A stretch of DNA of 64,000 bases from Falsirhodobacter xinxiangensis (GCF_004959935.1 NZ_SMYN01000006.1:1-64000), one strand, 5' to 3'. Counted from the first letter of the stretch, positions 18,077-27,205 are shown. Translations and numbers: made by a program. Notes: generated by a model not told the origin, from the sequence alone.

Positions 18077-18748
18077 ATGCCAACCGGATTCCGCATCCTG
18101 ACCCGCGACCGCGCGGTGTCTGCAGACCTCGTCCAGCGGTTCCTGAAACTGCCGGTCGCCAATGTCAGCGACAGCATGTCCCGCATGACCGCCGCCGGTC
18201 CGCGCCTGATGAAGATGCACGCAAGCGGCCAGATGGCCGGCCCTGCGATCACCGTCAAATCGCGTCCGGGCGACAATCTGATGCTGCACAAGGCCATCGA
18301 TATGGCGATCCCCGGCGATGTGATCGTCGTGGATGCGGGCGGCGATCTGACGAACTCGCTGATGGGCGAGCTGATGCTGGCCTATGCCGTGAAGAAGGGC
18401 GTCGCGGGCTTCGTTCTGAACGGCGCGATCCGCGATGCGGACGCCTTCGTCACCGTGAACCTGCCGACCTTTGCCGCGGGGATCACCCATCGCGGCCCCT
18501 ACAAGGACGGGCCGGGCGAGATCAACGTGCCGATAGCCATCGACGGGATGGTCATCCATCCGGGCGATCTGGTCATCGGCGACAGCGACGGCGTGCTCGC
18601 CGTTCCGTTTGACGCCGCGGAGGAAATCCATGCAAAGACCGTCGCCAAGGGGGAGGCCGAGGCGAAACAGATGGCGGCCATCGAGGCGGGAACGAACGAC
18701 CGTTCCTGGGTCGATGCGGCGCTGAAGAATCTGGGCTGCGAAATCTGA
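18077..18748 (+). CDS. RraA-family protein (HMG/CHA aldolase-like)
   Basis: A 223-residue protein of the RraA / 4-carboxy-4-hydroxy-2-oxoadipate aldolase family. The family core is visible: AGPAITVKSRPGDNLMLHKA, IPGDVIVVDAGGD, GELMLAYAVKKGVAGFVLNG and AIRDADAF, the last holding the Arg-Asp pair used for substrate and metal binding in the aldolases. Next to a hydroxyacid dehydrogenase and carboxylate transporter, an aldolase or oxaloacetate-decarboxylase role is likelier than RNase E inhibition. A ribosome site, GAGGAAACC, lies ahead of the ATG. Confidence 0.85.
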   Translation: MPTGFRILTRDRAVSADLVQRFLKLPVANVSDSMSRMTAAGPRLMKMHASGQMAGPAITVKSRPGDNLMLHKAIDMAIPGDVIVVDAGGDLTNSLMGELMLAYAVKKGVAGFVLNGAIRDADAFVTVNLPTFAAGITHRGPYKDGPGEINVPIAIDGMVIHPGDLVIGDSDGVLAVPFDAAEEIHAKTVAKGEAEAKQMAAIEAGTNDRSWVDAALKNLGCEI

Positions 18749-18769
18749 AGCCCATCAGGGAGGAATACC

Positions 18770-19719
18770 ATGAAGAACCTGAAGTCCCTGCCGCTTGCGG
18801 CAGCCATGCTTGCGATGGCCGGTACGGCCCATGCCGACTGGCCCACCGACCGACCGATCGAGATGATCGTCGCCTTCGCCCCCGGGGGCGGCACGGACAT
18901 CATGCTGCGCACGCTGGCGCCTTATCTTGAGGCCGAGCTGGACGCGCAGTTCCCCGTTCTGAACCGCCCCGGTGCCGCGGGCGAGATCACCTATACCGCG
19001 CTGTCGCAATCGCGGCCCGACGGATACATGGTGTCGTCGCTGAACACCCCCGGTTTCCTGACCATGCAGATCGACCGCAAGCTGCGCTTCGATCCGGCGG
19101 ACCTGTGCCCCATCGCCCGGATCGTCGAAGACCCTGGCACCTTTATCGTGCCCGCCTCGTCGGATTTCCAGACGCTGGAGGATCTGGTCGCCTATGCCAA
19201 CACCCCGGCGCGGTGTCCATCGGCACGACGGGCGTCGGCACGGACGAACATATGGCGATGCTGCAGCTGGAACGCTCAGCAGGGGTGGATCTGACCGCGA
19301 TCCCCTTCGGCGGCGCGAACGAGGCCAAGACCGCGCTTCTGGGCGGCCACATCACCGCGATCGGGCTGAACGTCGGGGAATACGCGACCTCGGACAAGAA
19401 CGCGATGCGCGCGCTGGCCCAGTTTGCCGAGGAACGCTCGGTTCTGGCGGAGGATCTGCCCACCGCCAAGGAACAGGGATTCGACGTGATCATGTCGTCG
19501 GAACGCGGCCTTGCGACCCGCTGCGAGGTGCCCGAGGACATCCGCGCCCGCATGGCCGAGGCGGTCGATGCCGCGCTGGCGAACCCCGAATTCCAGGCGC
19601 AGGCGAAACAGCAGTCGCTGCCGCTGTCGTTCCAGTCCGGTGCCGACTGGCAGGCGGCGATGCCCGCGCGGCTAGACCGTTACCGCGACATCTTCGCGCT
19701 GATCAAAGAGGGCAAGTGA
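18770..19719 (+). pseudogene. tctC: Tripartite tricarboxylate transporter binding protein, frameshifted
   Basis: TctC/Bug-type periplasmic binding protein of about 316 residues if read through one frameshift. The first frame has a signal peptide (LAAAMLAMAGTAHAD) and the family motif IVAFAPGGGTDIMLRTLAPY, and runs normally to YANTP. From about 19207 the match continues in another frame with GAVSIGTTGVGTDEHMA, PFGGANEAKTALLGGHI and a normal end, QAAMPARLDRYRDIF. One missing base in the C/G run at 19203-19209 explains it. The rest is intact and its neighbours are unbroken, so a sequencing error or a very recent mutation is likely. As written, transport by this system would be lost. Confidence 0.85.
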
Positions 19720-20168
19720 TGGTCGCGGCCAAGGGCGACGGTCCGGACCTTCTGACGGCGGGCCTGTTTATCGGCTTCGGCGCGCTTGGCCTGTGGCTGG
19801 CGCGGGGGCTGGATCAAGGCACGATGGCGCAGATGGGCGCGGGCTATCTGCCCCGCGCCGTCTGTGTCGGGCTGATCCTGCTGGGCGGTGTGGTTGGCGT
19901 TGCGGCCCTGCGCCGCGATGCCGTGGCGATCGAGGCGATGCGCCTGCGCCCCCTTCTGGTCATCGTGGGCTCGATCGTCGGCTTTGCCTATCTGTGCGAA
20001 CATGGCGGCTTCATCGCGGCATCGCTGTGGCTGATCATCGCGGGATCGCTGGCCGATCCGGGCGGACGCTGGCGCAGCACGCTGATGCTGGCGGGGGGGC
20101 TGACGGCCTTCGGCGCACTGGTCTTCGTTTATGGTCTGGGCGTGCAGATCGAACTCTGGCCGTTCTAG
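19719..20168 (+). CDS. tctB: Tripartite tricarboxylate transporter small membrane subunit
   Basis: A 149-residue protein with four predicted helices, the TctB family. The N-terminal helix is followed by the characteristic MGAGYLPRAVCVGLILLGG (family pattern GPGFFP...G..L...G). It overlaps the tctC stop by one base and precedes tctA by 9 bases. With TctA it forms the membrane complex that imports citrate-like or other carboxylates using the ion gradient. Confidence 0.9.
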   Translation: MVAAKGDGPDLLTAGLFIGFGALGLWLARGLDQGTMAQMGAGYLPRAVCVGLILLGGVVGVAALRRDAVAIEAMRLRPLLVIVGSIVGFAYLCEHGGFIAASLWLIIAGSLADPGGRWRSTLMLAGGLTAFGALVFVYGLGVQIELWPF

Positions 20169-20177
20169 GGACAGGAC

Positions 20178-21686
20178 ATGAACACATTCGACCTTCTCAT
20201 GCTGGGGTTCTCCGAGGCGATGACGCCCGCGAACCTCGGCTTTTGCCTGATCGGCGCGCTTCTGGGCACGCTGATCGGGGTGCTTCCCGGCATCGGGCCG
20301 ACGGCGACCATCGCGGTGCTGCTGCCGATCACGTTCTTTCTGCCGCCGCTGGCGGGGATCATCATGCTGGCGGGCATCTATTACGGCGCGCAATACGGCG
20401 GATCGACCACCGCGATCCTTGTGAACCTTCCGGGCGAGGCGTCGGCGGTCGTCACCGCGCTGGACGGCTACCAGATGGCGCAGCAGGGGCGCGCAGGGTC
20501 GGCGCTGGCGGTGGCGGCGCTCGGGTCCTTCTTTGCGGGCACCGTGGCGACCTTCGGCATCGCGATTGCGGGGCCGATGTTGTCCAGCTTTGCGCTGAAC
20601 TTCGGGCCGGCGGAATATGTCGCGCTGATGGTGTTCGGGCTGCTGGCCGCGACCATTCTGGCAAGCGGTCCGGTGCTGAAGGCGATCGGGATGATCCTGA
20701 TCGGTCTGCTCTTGGGCATGGTCGGCACGGATCAGGCATCGGGCGCGGAACGTCTCACCTTCGGCTCGCTGCAGCTGTTCGACGGGATCGAGTTCACGGT
20801 CATCGCCATCGGCCTGTTCGGGTTCTCCGAGATCATCGCCAACCTCGAACGCAGCGGGTCCGAGGGCGTGAAACTGGCGCCGATGTCGCGCATGTGGCCC
20901 ACGCGCGAGGATTTCCGCAGCTCGTGGCCCGCCGTTCTGCGCGGCACGGGGATCGGCACGTTCCTTGGCATCCTGCCAGGGGGCGGGGCGACGCTGGCCT
21001 CGTTCAGCGCCTATTCGCTGGAAAAGAAGGTCTCGAAACACCCGAAGAAGTTCGGCACCGGCGTGGTCGAGGGCGTCGCCGCGCCGGAATCGGCCAACAA
21101 CGCCGCCGCGCAGTCGTCCTTCATCCCGCTGCTGACGCTGGGCATCCCGTCCAACAACATGATGGCGATGATGCTGTCGGCGTTCATGATCCACGGCATC
21201 ACGCCGGGGCCGACGGTGCTGACCAACCAGCCGGAAATCTTCTGGGGTCTGGTGGCATCCATGTGGATCGGCAACGCGCTTCTGGTGTTCATCAACATGC
21301 CGCTGATCGGGCTGTGGGTGAAGCTGCTGACGGTGCCCTACCGGCTGCTCTATCCCGCGATCCTGCTATTCTGCTGCGTCGGCGTCTATTCGATGAACAA
21401 CCGCATCTTCGACGTGCTGCTCGCGGCCGGCTTCGGGCTGCTCGGCTATGCCTTCCGCAAGGCGAAATGCGAGCCGGGGCCATTGCTTCTGGGTTTCGTG
21501 CTTGGCCCGCTACTAGAGGCGAACCTGCGCCGGACACTGCTGATCGAACAGGGCGATCCGTCGATCTTCGTCGAACGGCCGATCAGCCTGACTATGCTGA
21601 CGGCGACAGTGATCCTGCTGGCGCTGATGATCCTGCCCAGCTTCCGAAAGAAACGCGAAGAGGCGTTTCAGGAAGAAGAAGCTTGA
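20178..21686 (+). CDS. tctA: Tripartite tricarboxylate transporter large permease
   Basis: A 502-residue permease with about 12 helices. Family signatures are visible: GTLIGVLPGIGPTATIAVLL (about residues 34-53), YYGAQYGGSTTAILVNLPGE (about 74-93), and the second copy ILPGGGATLASFSAYSLEKK (about 263-282), which reflect the internal duplication of the family. It is the last gene of the operon and is followed immediately by a strong terminator. Confidence 0.95.
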   Translation: MNTFDLLMLGFSEAMTPANLGFCLIGALLGTLIGVLPGIGPTATIAVLLPITFFLPPLAGIIMLAGIYYGAQYGGSTTAILVNLPGEASAVVTALDGYQMAQQGRAGSALAVAALGSFFAGTVATFGIAIAGPMLSSFALNFGPAEYVALMVFGLLAATILASGPVLKAIGMILIGLLLGMVGTDQASGAERLTFGSLQLFDGIEFTVIAIGLFGFSEIIANLERSGSEGVKLAPMSRMWPTREDFRSSWPAVLRGTGIGTFLGILPGGGATLASFSAYSLEKKVSKHPKKFGTGVVEGVAAPESANNAAAQSSFIPLLTLGIPSNNMMAMMLSAFMIHGITPGPTVLTNQPEIFWGLVASMWIGNALLVFINMPLIGLWVKLLTVPYRLLYPAILLFCCVGVYSMNNRIFDVLLAAGFGLLGYAFRKAKCEPGPLLLGFVLGPLLEANLRRTLLIEQGDPSIFVERPISLTMLTATVILLALMILPSFRKKREEAFQEEEA

Positions 21687-21687
21687 T

Positions 21688-21719
21688 AAAACGGCCGGGG
21701 CGACCTGGCCGTTTTCTTT
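21688..21719 (+). terminator. Intrinsic terminator of the tct operon
   Basis: AAAACGGCC (21688-21696) pairs with GGCCGTTTT (21707-21715) over a ten-base loop and is followed by CTTT. It begins two bases after the tctA stop codon. Confidence 0.85.
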
Positions 21720-21816
21720 AGACTAGGCACGATAATCATAAGCACTCCCGCAGCGCGGCAAATGGCTGCTTCGTCCCATGGACCACGCTGTCCGCCGAAC
21801 TGTCGCTTCGACTTGC

Positions 21817-22332
21817 TTACCGGTCGACGCCGTCCGGCAAGGGGCCCCGCTCAACGAAGGTAGACAGCGCAATGTAGCTGCGGACAGACCGCACGCCATC
21901 CAGCATCTGCACCTCCATCAGAAAGGCCTCGAGGGATTCGGTGTCGTTGGCGCGGACCTTCATCAGCACGCACGCATCTCCGGCGACGGAATGGATCTCC
22001 TCCACGTCCGGCCGCTCTCCGAAGCGCAAGAGCTCTCGGGTGGCACTGTAAGTATTGGTGTCCACGATCAGAAAGGTCAGAAGTGTGCGGCCCAGCTTGC
22101 AGCCGTCCAGCCGCGCGACGGTGGCTCGGATCACCCCGTCACGCTTCAGCCGCTTCACGCGATCATGCACGGCGGGTGCGGACAAATTCACGATGGCGCT
22201 GAGTTCCGCATAGCTGCGCGACGCATCTTCGGCCAGCGCGCCTAATATCTTTCGGTCGATTTGGTCCAGATCGGCGGGGCGATGCCGCACTTGCCGAAGC
22301 CTGTCTGTTTCTGCGTCCATCACGTTTGCCAT
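21817..22332 (-). CDS. Lrp/AsnC-family transcriptional regulator
   Basis: A 171-residue regulator. The N-terminal winged HTH reads LDQIDRKILGALAEDASRSY and AVHDRVKRLKRDGVI; the C-terminal RAM domain (about 80-160) binds an amino acid and drives oligomerisation. The ATG at 22332 has GGAG upstream in GGAGATAAAGG, so it is preferred over the ATG four codons later. It faces the MFS gene head to head with overlapping start regions and probably regulates it; amino-acid export is a reasonable guess. Confidence 0.88.
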   Translation of the reverse strand: MANVMDAETDRLRQVRHRPADLDQIDRKILGALAEDASRSYAELSAIVNLSAPAVHDRVKRLKRDGVIRATVARLDGCKLGRTLLTFLIVDTNTYSATRELLRFGERPDVEEIHSVAGDACVLMKVRANDTESLEAFLMEVQMLDGVRSVRSYIALSTFVERGPLPDGVDR

Positions 22333-23513
22333 GCCTTTATCTCCGAACCCGATGTCTCATATGGGCAATCGGTGCGTTCGGCATCGGTGTGACCGAATTC
22401 GTCGTGGCGGGCATCTTGCCCCAGATCGCCGCCAGCTTCGGCATGGATATCCCGACGGCGGGATTGATGGCCACCACCTACGCGCTTGGCGTCTTCGTCG
22501 GCGCGCCGATCCTGACAGTCCTTGGCGCAGGCCTGCCGCGCAAGACGCTGCTGATCGGGCTGGCGGCGCTGTTCACTCTTGGCAACGTCATCACAGCAAT
22601 GGCGCCCACTTTGCCTATCGCGCTGGCGGGGCGCATCATCACGGCCTTCAACCATGGGACCTTCTTCGGGGTAGGCTCGATCATCGCGGCATCGCTGGTG
22701 GCCCCCGGGCGGCGGGCGAGCGCCATCGCGTTCATGTTCTCGGGACTGACACTGGCGAACCTGATCGGAGTGCCCGCAGGCACATGGCTGGCACAAAGCA
22801 CGGACTGGCGGCTCGTCTTCTGGCTGATCGCGGGGATCGGGCTGGTGACCATCGTCGCCATCATCACCCTTCTGCCGCAGATCGAGCGTGGGCCGAAGAT
22901 TCCCGTCATGACCGAGCTTCGCGCCTTCACCGATCGGCAAGTGCTGTTGGTCATGGGCATCACGGTGCTGGGGCCGGCGGCGTTCTTCACCTTGATCACC
23001 TACATCGCGCCGATGGCCGTCGAGGAGACGGGCCTGTCGGATACCGGCATCACGGTGCTGATGATCCTGTTCGGCCTTGGCCTTGCGGTCGGCAACTCGG
23101 CGGGCGGACGGTTCGCCGACAAATCGCTGTTCGGCACGCTCCTGGTATCGCTGGCGGCGCAGGCGGCCGTGCTGCTGGTGTTCTGGATCGGGGTGGAAAG
23201 CTCCCTCGTCGCGGGCCTGTCAGTATTCCTGATGGCCGCATTCGGCTTTGCAACCGTCTCGCCCATCCAGAAGCTGGTGATGGATCGCGCAGCCGCAGCA
23301 GGGGCTCCGACGATGGCGGCTTCGGTAAATATTGGGATGTTCAACCTTGGCAACGCCATCGGGGCTTGGGCTGGCGGAGCGACTATTGCGGCGGGCTACG
23401 GCCTCGCCTCGCCGAACTGGGCCGGAGCGATTCTGTCGCTGGCCGCCCTTGGTCTGGCCCTGCTGGCGATGCGGACGGCGGCAGAGGCCGAGGGGCCGAT
23501 GCCCGCGATGTGA
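22326..23513 (+). CDS. MFS transporter, drug/sugar-efflux (AraJ/YdhP-like)
   Basis: About 395 residues with 12 predicted helices. The AraJ/YdhP-type signature GAFGIGVTEFVVAGILPQIA opens the first helix, followed by FNHGTFFGVGSI, the loop after helix 4 and the second half with GLGLAVGNSAGGRFADKS. It probably exports a small molecule such as an amino acid, sugar or drug. The start is a problem. The frame offers only TTG at 22326 without a ribosome site, while an ATG at 22331 lies in another frame with a plausible N-terminus. One missing base near 22355 would join them. The first ten residues given by this start are therefore doubtful. Confidence 0.8.
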   Translation: MPCLYLRTRCLIWAIGAFGIGVTEFVVAGILPQIAASFGMDIPTAGLMATTYALGVFVGAPILTVLGAGLPRKTLLIGLAALFTLGNVITAMAPTLPIALAGRIITAFNHGTFFGVGSIIAASLVAPGRRASAIAFMFSGLTLANLIGVPAGTWLAQSTDWRLVFWLIAGIGLVTIVAIITLLPQIERGPKIPVMTELRAFTDRQVLLVMGITVLGPAAFFTLITYIAPMAVEETGLSDTGITVLMILFGLGLAVGNSAGGRFADKSLFGTLLVSLAAQAAVLLVFWIGVESSLVAGLSVFLMAAFGFATVSPIQKLVMDRAAAAGAPTMAASVNIGMFNLGNAIGAWAGGATIAAGYGLASPNWAGAILSLAALGLALLAMRTAAEAEGPMPAM

Positions 23514-23754
23514 AGCAGGTGCGGCGGGATCGCCCGCCCCGCCGCCGCGGGTTACTGCCGCGTTTCACCCTCCGCAGCAAGACTGATGCGGGCGGGCTAC
23601 ATACGTTTCGGCGCTCCGAGCTTGCTGCGATGTCTTGCTTCGTTTGCAGGGGTGACTAGTAAGGTTCGGTCCACTACTGCTCGGGCAGTTGGCATAGCTG
23701 AATTCGACACCCTGTCGGGCGCTGTTCATGCGCCAAGTAGAACGAAGGTTTCCC

Positions 23755-24660
23755 ATGGCTGTCAAACCCATGTTGCATCCGCGCAACCAGCACCGGAGCG
23801 GGTATGACTTCAAACGTCTGATGGCAAAGTCACCCGAGTTGGCGGCCTTCACGACGAGAAACCCTCGCGGTCAGCTGACGGTCGATTTTTCAGACGCCGG
23901 TGCGGTCCGCATGCTCAACCGCGCGCTCTTGCGAGCGCATTATGACGTTGATTTTTGGGATATTCCTGTCACTTACCTGTGCCCTCCGATACCCGGTCGC
24001 GTCGACTACATCCATTATCTCGCGGACTTGCTGGCAGAGTGTAATGACGGGAAGGTCCCGCACGGTCCTGACATCAAGGCGCTGGACATCGGGACAGGCG
24101 CCAGCCTTGTCTATCCGCTCACCGGTCGGCATGAATACGGCTGGGACTTTACGGGCGTCGATATTGATCCTGTCTCGATTCAATCGGCACGGCAGATTTG
24201 TCAGAGAAACGGTCTGGATGTGACGCTCCGCCACCAGAACAATCCGGAGAATATTTTCAAGGGCGTGATCGGACCCGACGATATCTTCCATGTGACCCTG
24301 TGCAATCCGCCGTTTCATGCGTCCCCCGAGCATGCCGACAAAGGCAGCCGGCGCAAGTGGCGGAATCTGGGGAAGGGGGATACGGGCGAACTGAATTTCG
24401 GCGGCCAGAATGCCGAACTGTGGTGCCCGGGCGGCGAAATCGGTTTCATCGCCAGAATGATCGAGCAAAGTGTGGATTTTGCCGATCAATGTCTGTGGTT
24501 CACCTCTCTGGTGTCTAGACAAGACAGTATCAAGCCACTCTCCCGGTTGTTGGCACGGGCGCGTGTCGCCGAGGTCAAGATCGTCAAGATGGCGCAGGGC
24601 CAGAAGGCAAGTCGCTTTGTCGCCTGGACGTATATTCCGGAAAAGCAGCGCTTCTTGTAG
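23755..24660 (+). CDS. rlmF: 23S rRNA (adenine(1618)-N6)-methyltransferase
   Basis: A 301-residue SAM-dependent methyltransferase that modifies A1618 of 23S rRNA. N-terminal LHPRNQHRSGYDF, then IKALDIGTGASLVYPL (SAM motif I), the catalytic CNPPFHAS (NPPF motif) and GGEIGFIARMIEQS are all diagnostic of the RlmF/YbiN family. Start ATG at 23755 has GAAGG upstream. Lower GC than its surroundings, IS remnants and alaE downstream, and a family best known from Gammaproteobacteria and Bacteroidetes all suggest transfer. The 240-base gap before it contains only a small GC hairpin (23523-23538) after the MFS gene. Confidence 0.9.
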   Translation: MAVKPMLHPRNQHRSGYDFKRLMAKSPELAAFTTRNPRGQLTVDFSDAGAVRMLNRALLRAHYDVDFWDIPVTYLCPPIPGRVDYIHYLADLLAECNDGKVPHGPDIKALDIGTGASLVYPLTGRHEYGWDFTGVDIDPVSIQSARQICQRNGLDVTLRHQNNPENIFKGVIGPDDIFHVTLCNPPFHASPEHADKGSRRKWRNLGKGDTGELNFGGQNAELWCPGGEIGFIARMIEQSVDFADQCLWFTSLVSRQDSIKPLSRLLARARVAEVKIVKMAQGQKASRFVAWTYIPEKQRFL

Positions 24661-24735
24661 GTGGATGTCCTTACCCTATCAGCGGCATGACGAGCGACGG
24701 CGATATCGGTTCACAGCCCAAACCGGGCGTCGATG

Positions 24736-25197
24736 TCATGTGTTGAGCGACATGGGCTTCTCTCCCCCGGGCGGTAGCCCGAAGAGATGCCTTACCCAAT
24801 TCAGGAATGCACCGTAGGGGCGGCCCAGGACAATCATCATCACCGCAGCACCGGCGACACCCCGCAGCAGCCCTTCGCCTGTTGCACCACTGAACGCGAT
24901 GATCGCAGCATAGATCGGGACCTGAAAGCTCATCAGCGCCAGACTGTCCCATAAGACCTGCGAAAAGCGGGTATCCTTGGCATGTGCCATCATCCAATCG
25001 CGCCATATGCCGTAGGGCCGTCCTACCGGGACCATCAGGACGCCCCCGAGCAAGCGCGCATGCAAGATCTGCTCCCACGTCATCCCTGCGATGAAGCGTT
25101 CGTTTATGATGCCTGTCGTCGTGAAGAACAGGATCAAGGCCAATGTGTCTGCGACATAGCTGCGGGGGGTCCCTGACTGACGTGAGGGCTGGGCCAA
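24736..25197 (-). CDS. alaE: L-alanine exporter AlaE-like
   Basis: A 153-residue inner-membrane protein with four predicted helices. It matches the AlaE family: YVADTLALILFF at the start, GMTWEQILHARLL, GRPYGIWRDWMM, MSFQVPIYAAII and LGRPYGAFLNWVRHLFG at the end, corresponding to the E. coli pattern WPYGMYRD..FQSPVYVAI..GAVYGYFLD. Predicted to export L-alanine and relieve its accumulation. The start is TTG at 25197, supported by GGAGA seven bases upstream and by the lack of an ATG before the first helix. The gap 25198-25365 shows nothing else. Confidence 0.85.
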   Translation of the reverse strand: MAQPSRQSGTPRSYVADTLALILFFTTTGIINERFIAGMTWEQILHARLLGGVLMVPVGRPYGIWRDWMMAHAKDTRFSQVLWDSLALMSFQVPIYAAIIAFSGATGEGLLRGVAGAAVMMIVLGRPYGAFLNWVRHLFGLPPGGEKPMSLNT

Positions 25198-25365
25198 TAG
25201 GTATCTCCAATCTGGATCAATTTATTCCCACGTAGCGCGATGGTCGGTTTAGTCCCATTTCGTCGCGCCGAGTACCAAATGGAGATTCGCTCGGCGCCTT
25301 GCTGTGCAGAATGCAGGGCACCCGGGACATCTATGTTATGGTATTTCATTCTTCAAAGGGGCCAC

Positions 25366-25600
25366 TGGATGGCCCTGCACCGGTTTCGTTCCGGTCGGGC
25401 GCTCAGGTTATGCGGCCTTGTTTTCGAAGGCCCCCGGTGATTTCCGGCCTGAAACTGAATGCCTTCGCTGCGGGCTATAAGAGCCGCTGATGCATTCGAG
25501 GAGGGCAATCTCGACATCGCGCCGGGCGTGCCAGTCTCTGCGCCAGACCAACCCGGCCTTCAGCGCTTTGAAGAAGCTTTCGACGGCCGAGTTGAAGCTC
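25366..25600 (-). pseudogene. IS3-family orfB (copy 2), 3' part and right end
   Basis: Minus-strand residues NSAVESFFKALKAGLVWRRD and YSPQRRHSVSGRKSPGAFE are the C-terminus of the same IS3-type transposase as the copy at 8-10 kb. Beyond the stop, CGACCGGAACGAAACCGG followed by GCAGGGCC aligns with the right end of copy 1 (CGACCGGAACGGAACCGG, GCAGGTCC), which places the element end at about 25366. The 5' part lies on the far side of an IS110 element. Confidence 0.75.
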
Positions 25601-26850
25601 CTATATTCGTCAAGGCACGATTTTCGCTGTTTTCGGCACACAGAGCAGGCCATAGATTTCACGGAAGATGTAGCGTTTAAGATATCGAATGATTTCGTTG
25701 TTGCTCTTTCCGTCTTTGGTGCGTTTCTTGACGTAGGCAAGCGTTGGTTCGTGGCTGCGCCTCCTGACGATGGCTACACGATAGAGTGCTGCGTTGGCCT
25801 GCCGATTGCCGCCTCGATTCAAACGGAAGCGGTGGGTTTTGCCACTGGATGCAGGAATTGGGCAAACACCGCAGAGCTTGGCAAAGAACGAATGCGCGTT
25901 GGGTCGTTACCAACGAGGATCGACATCTCGGCAATTGTCAATGTCGCAATGCCATCAGAGCCGGGGCGCGCTCAGCGACAAGGCGTTCCAATTCTTTGTC
26001 ATGGCCGATGATCTCTTCGTGCAACCACAGCCAGCGGCGCGCCAATGCGCGCATGGCTGCCTTTGCCGAAGCAAGAGTAGTGTTGATATCGCCAGGTCTG
26101 AACGCAGCGATGTGCCGGATCAGCGCAACCTTTACTCGGATTTGATCCAAGGCCATCGCGCGGCGCGGCAGGCGCATTGATAATCAGCGTTTTCAAAGTC
26201 ACCATCGCCTGCGAACGCGATTTGACGGCAGTATCTCTCGCGATCTTCAGATGTCTAATCATCTCTGATGATCCAGTTTGCGTCTTCGGGCGCGCCGTTG
26301 CTTGCCCAGAAAGGACGGATCTGGCGGTGCCCTCTGCGTCCAGGCTGTTTGTCTTGCCTTGGGTGTATCGCTGCTGACGGTTTGGCCGCGTGACCTCAAT
26401 CACGGTATGCCCTTGGTAAAGCAAAGACCGTGAGAGGCCAGCGCCATACGAGCCAGTTCCTTCAATTCCGAATGCCAGAACCTCCCCATGAGATCGTGAC
26501 CAGCGTTCCAAATTCAGGTATTCTTTCGGATTTGCCGGTATGGACAGCGCGGCTAACCGAGCGCCTTGCGTATCAATGGCGACGGCGACATGGGTTTCTT
26601 TATGGGTGTCGATACCGATGATAACTGGATGTGTGGTCGTGATGGTGCCCTCATGCTTAAAGCATGCCCAGGCACCGATCCAAGGGGACAGGACTGTGAT
26701 GGGGCGTTCCCGTCAGGCTCCTATAAGGTCACATCTCGCCCGTTGCCGGGGCAGCTTGACGGTCGACACGTCAACACAATGACACGCGGTCAATCGTAAC
26801 ATGGGTCAGGCCGTCAAGCCGCAATACCATATTCACAATCATAACAATTG
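25600..26850 (-). mobile_element. IS110-family element inserted in IS3 copy 2, decayed
   Basis: A nearly full-length IS110-family transposase, read on the minus strand in pieces. VIIGIDTHKETHVAVAID (about 26590-26645) holds the first Asp of the DEDD site. FGIEGTGSYGAGLSRSLL has the Glu, and QGKTNSLDAEGTARSVLSGQ has the third acidic residue. HIAAFRPGDINTTLASAK and YVKKRTKDGKSNNEIIRYLK cover the C-terminal half. Frameshifts near 26140 and 25840 break it, and no ATG precedes the first motif. It separates IS3 codons for GNCYD and NSAVE, so it jumped into an older IS3 copy. Confidence 0.8.
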
Positions 26851-26852
26851 CC

Positions 26853-27075
26853 TTTGCCGCTCATTGACATCTTGAACCCGTTTTTGCGCAGAAGCTTCTG
26901 GTTGGGCACGGTAAGGGCGCCGCTGTCGGTGTGGTGAATGCAGCCCGGCGGCGGGCGGCGCAGGGCAATGGCCATGTTCAGCGCCCTGATCGCCAGATCC
27001 TGCTTCATGCGTCGCCAGGGCGACCTAATGGCCCACCGGTGACGGCGGTTCTGGTTCATGGCGCGTCCGTCTGAC
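26853..27075 (-). pseudogene. IS3-family orfB (copy 2), internal part
   Basis: Minus-strand residues MKQDLAIRALNMAIALRRPP, GCIHHTDSGAL and GFKMSMSGKGNCYD are the middle of the IS3 orfB DDE domain. The reading stops at the IS110 border and resumes at 25600. The N-terminal half and orfA are absent, so the element was truncated on this side, next to the antiporter gene. Bases 27076-27190 show nothing recognisable. Confidence 0.75.
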
Positions 27076-27205
27076 GGAAGAAGCGCCTTCTGCCTTCCGG
27101 CGTGCATGCACCGCATGCGCGCGCTTGCTCCCGAACCCACCGCCGAATACCAATCTTGAAGCCGTGGGGGCCCGGTTGGGCTGATCGTCAAGCAGGAGTG
27201 GATGG

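Noticed and set aside
23523-23538. GGCGGG-ATCG-CCCGCC hairpin after the MFS gene as a terminator
   Set aside because: Six-base stem in a very GC-rich run with no T tract; such stems are common by chance at this composition.
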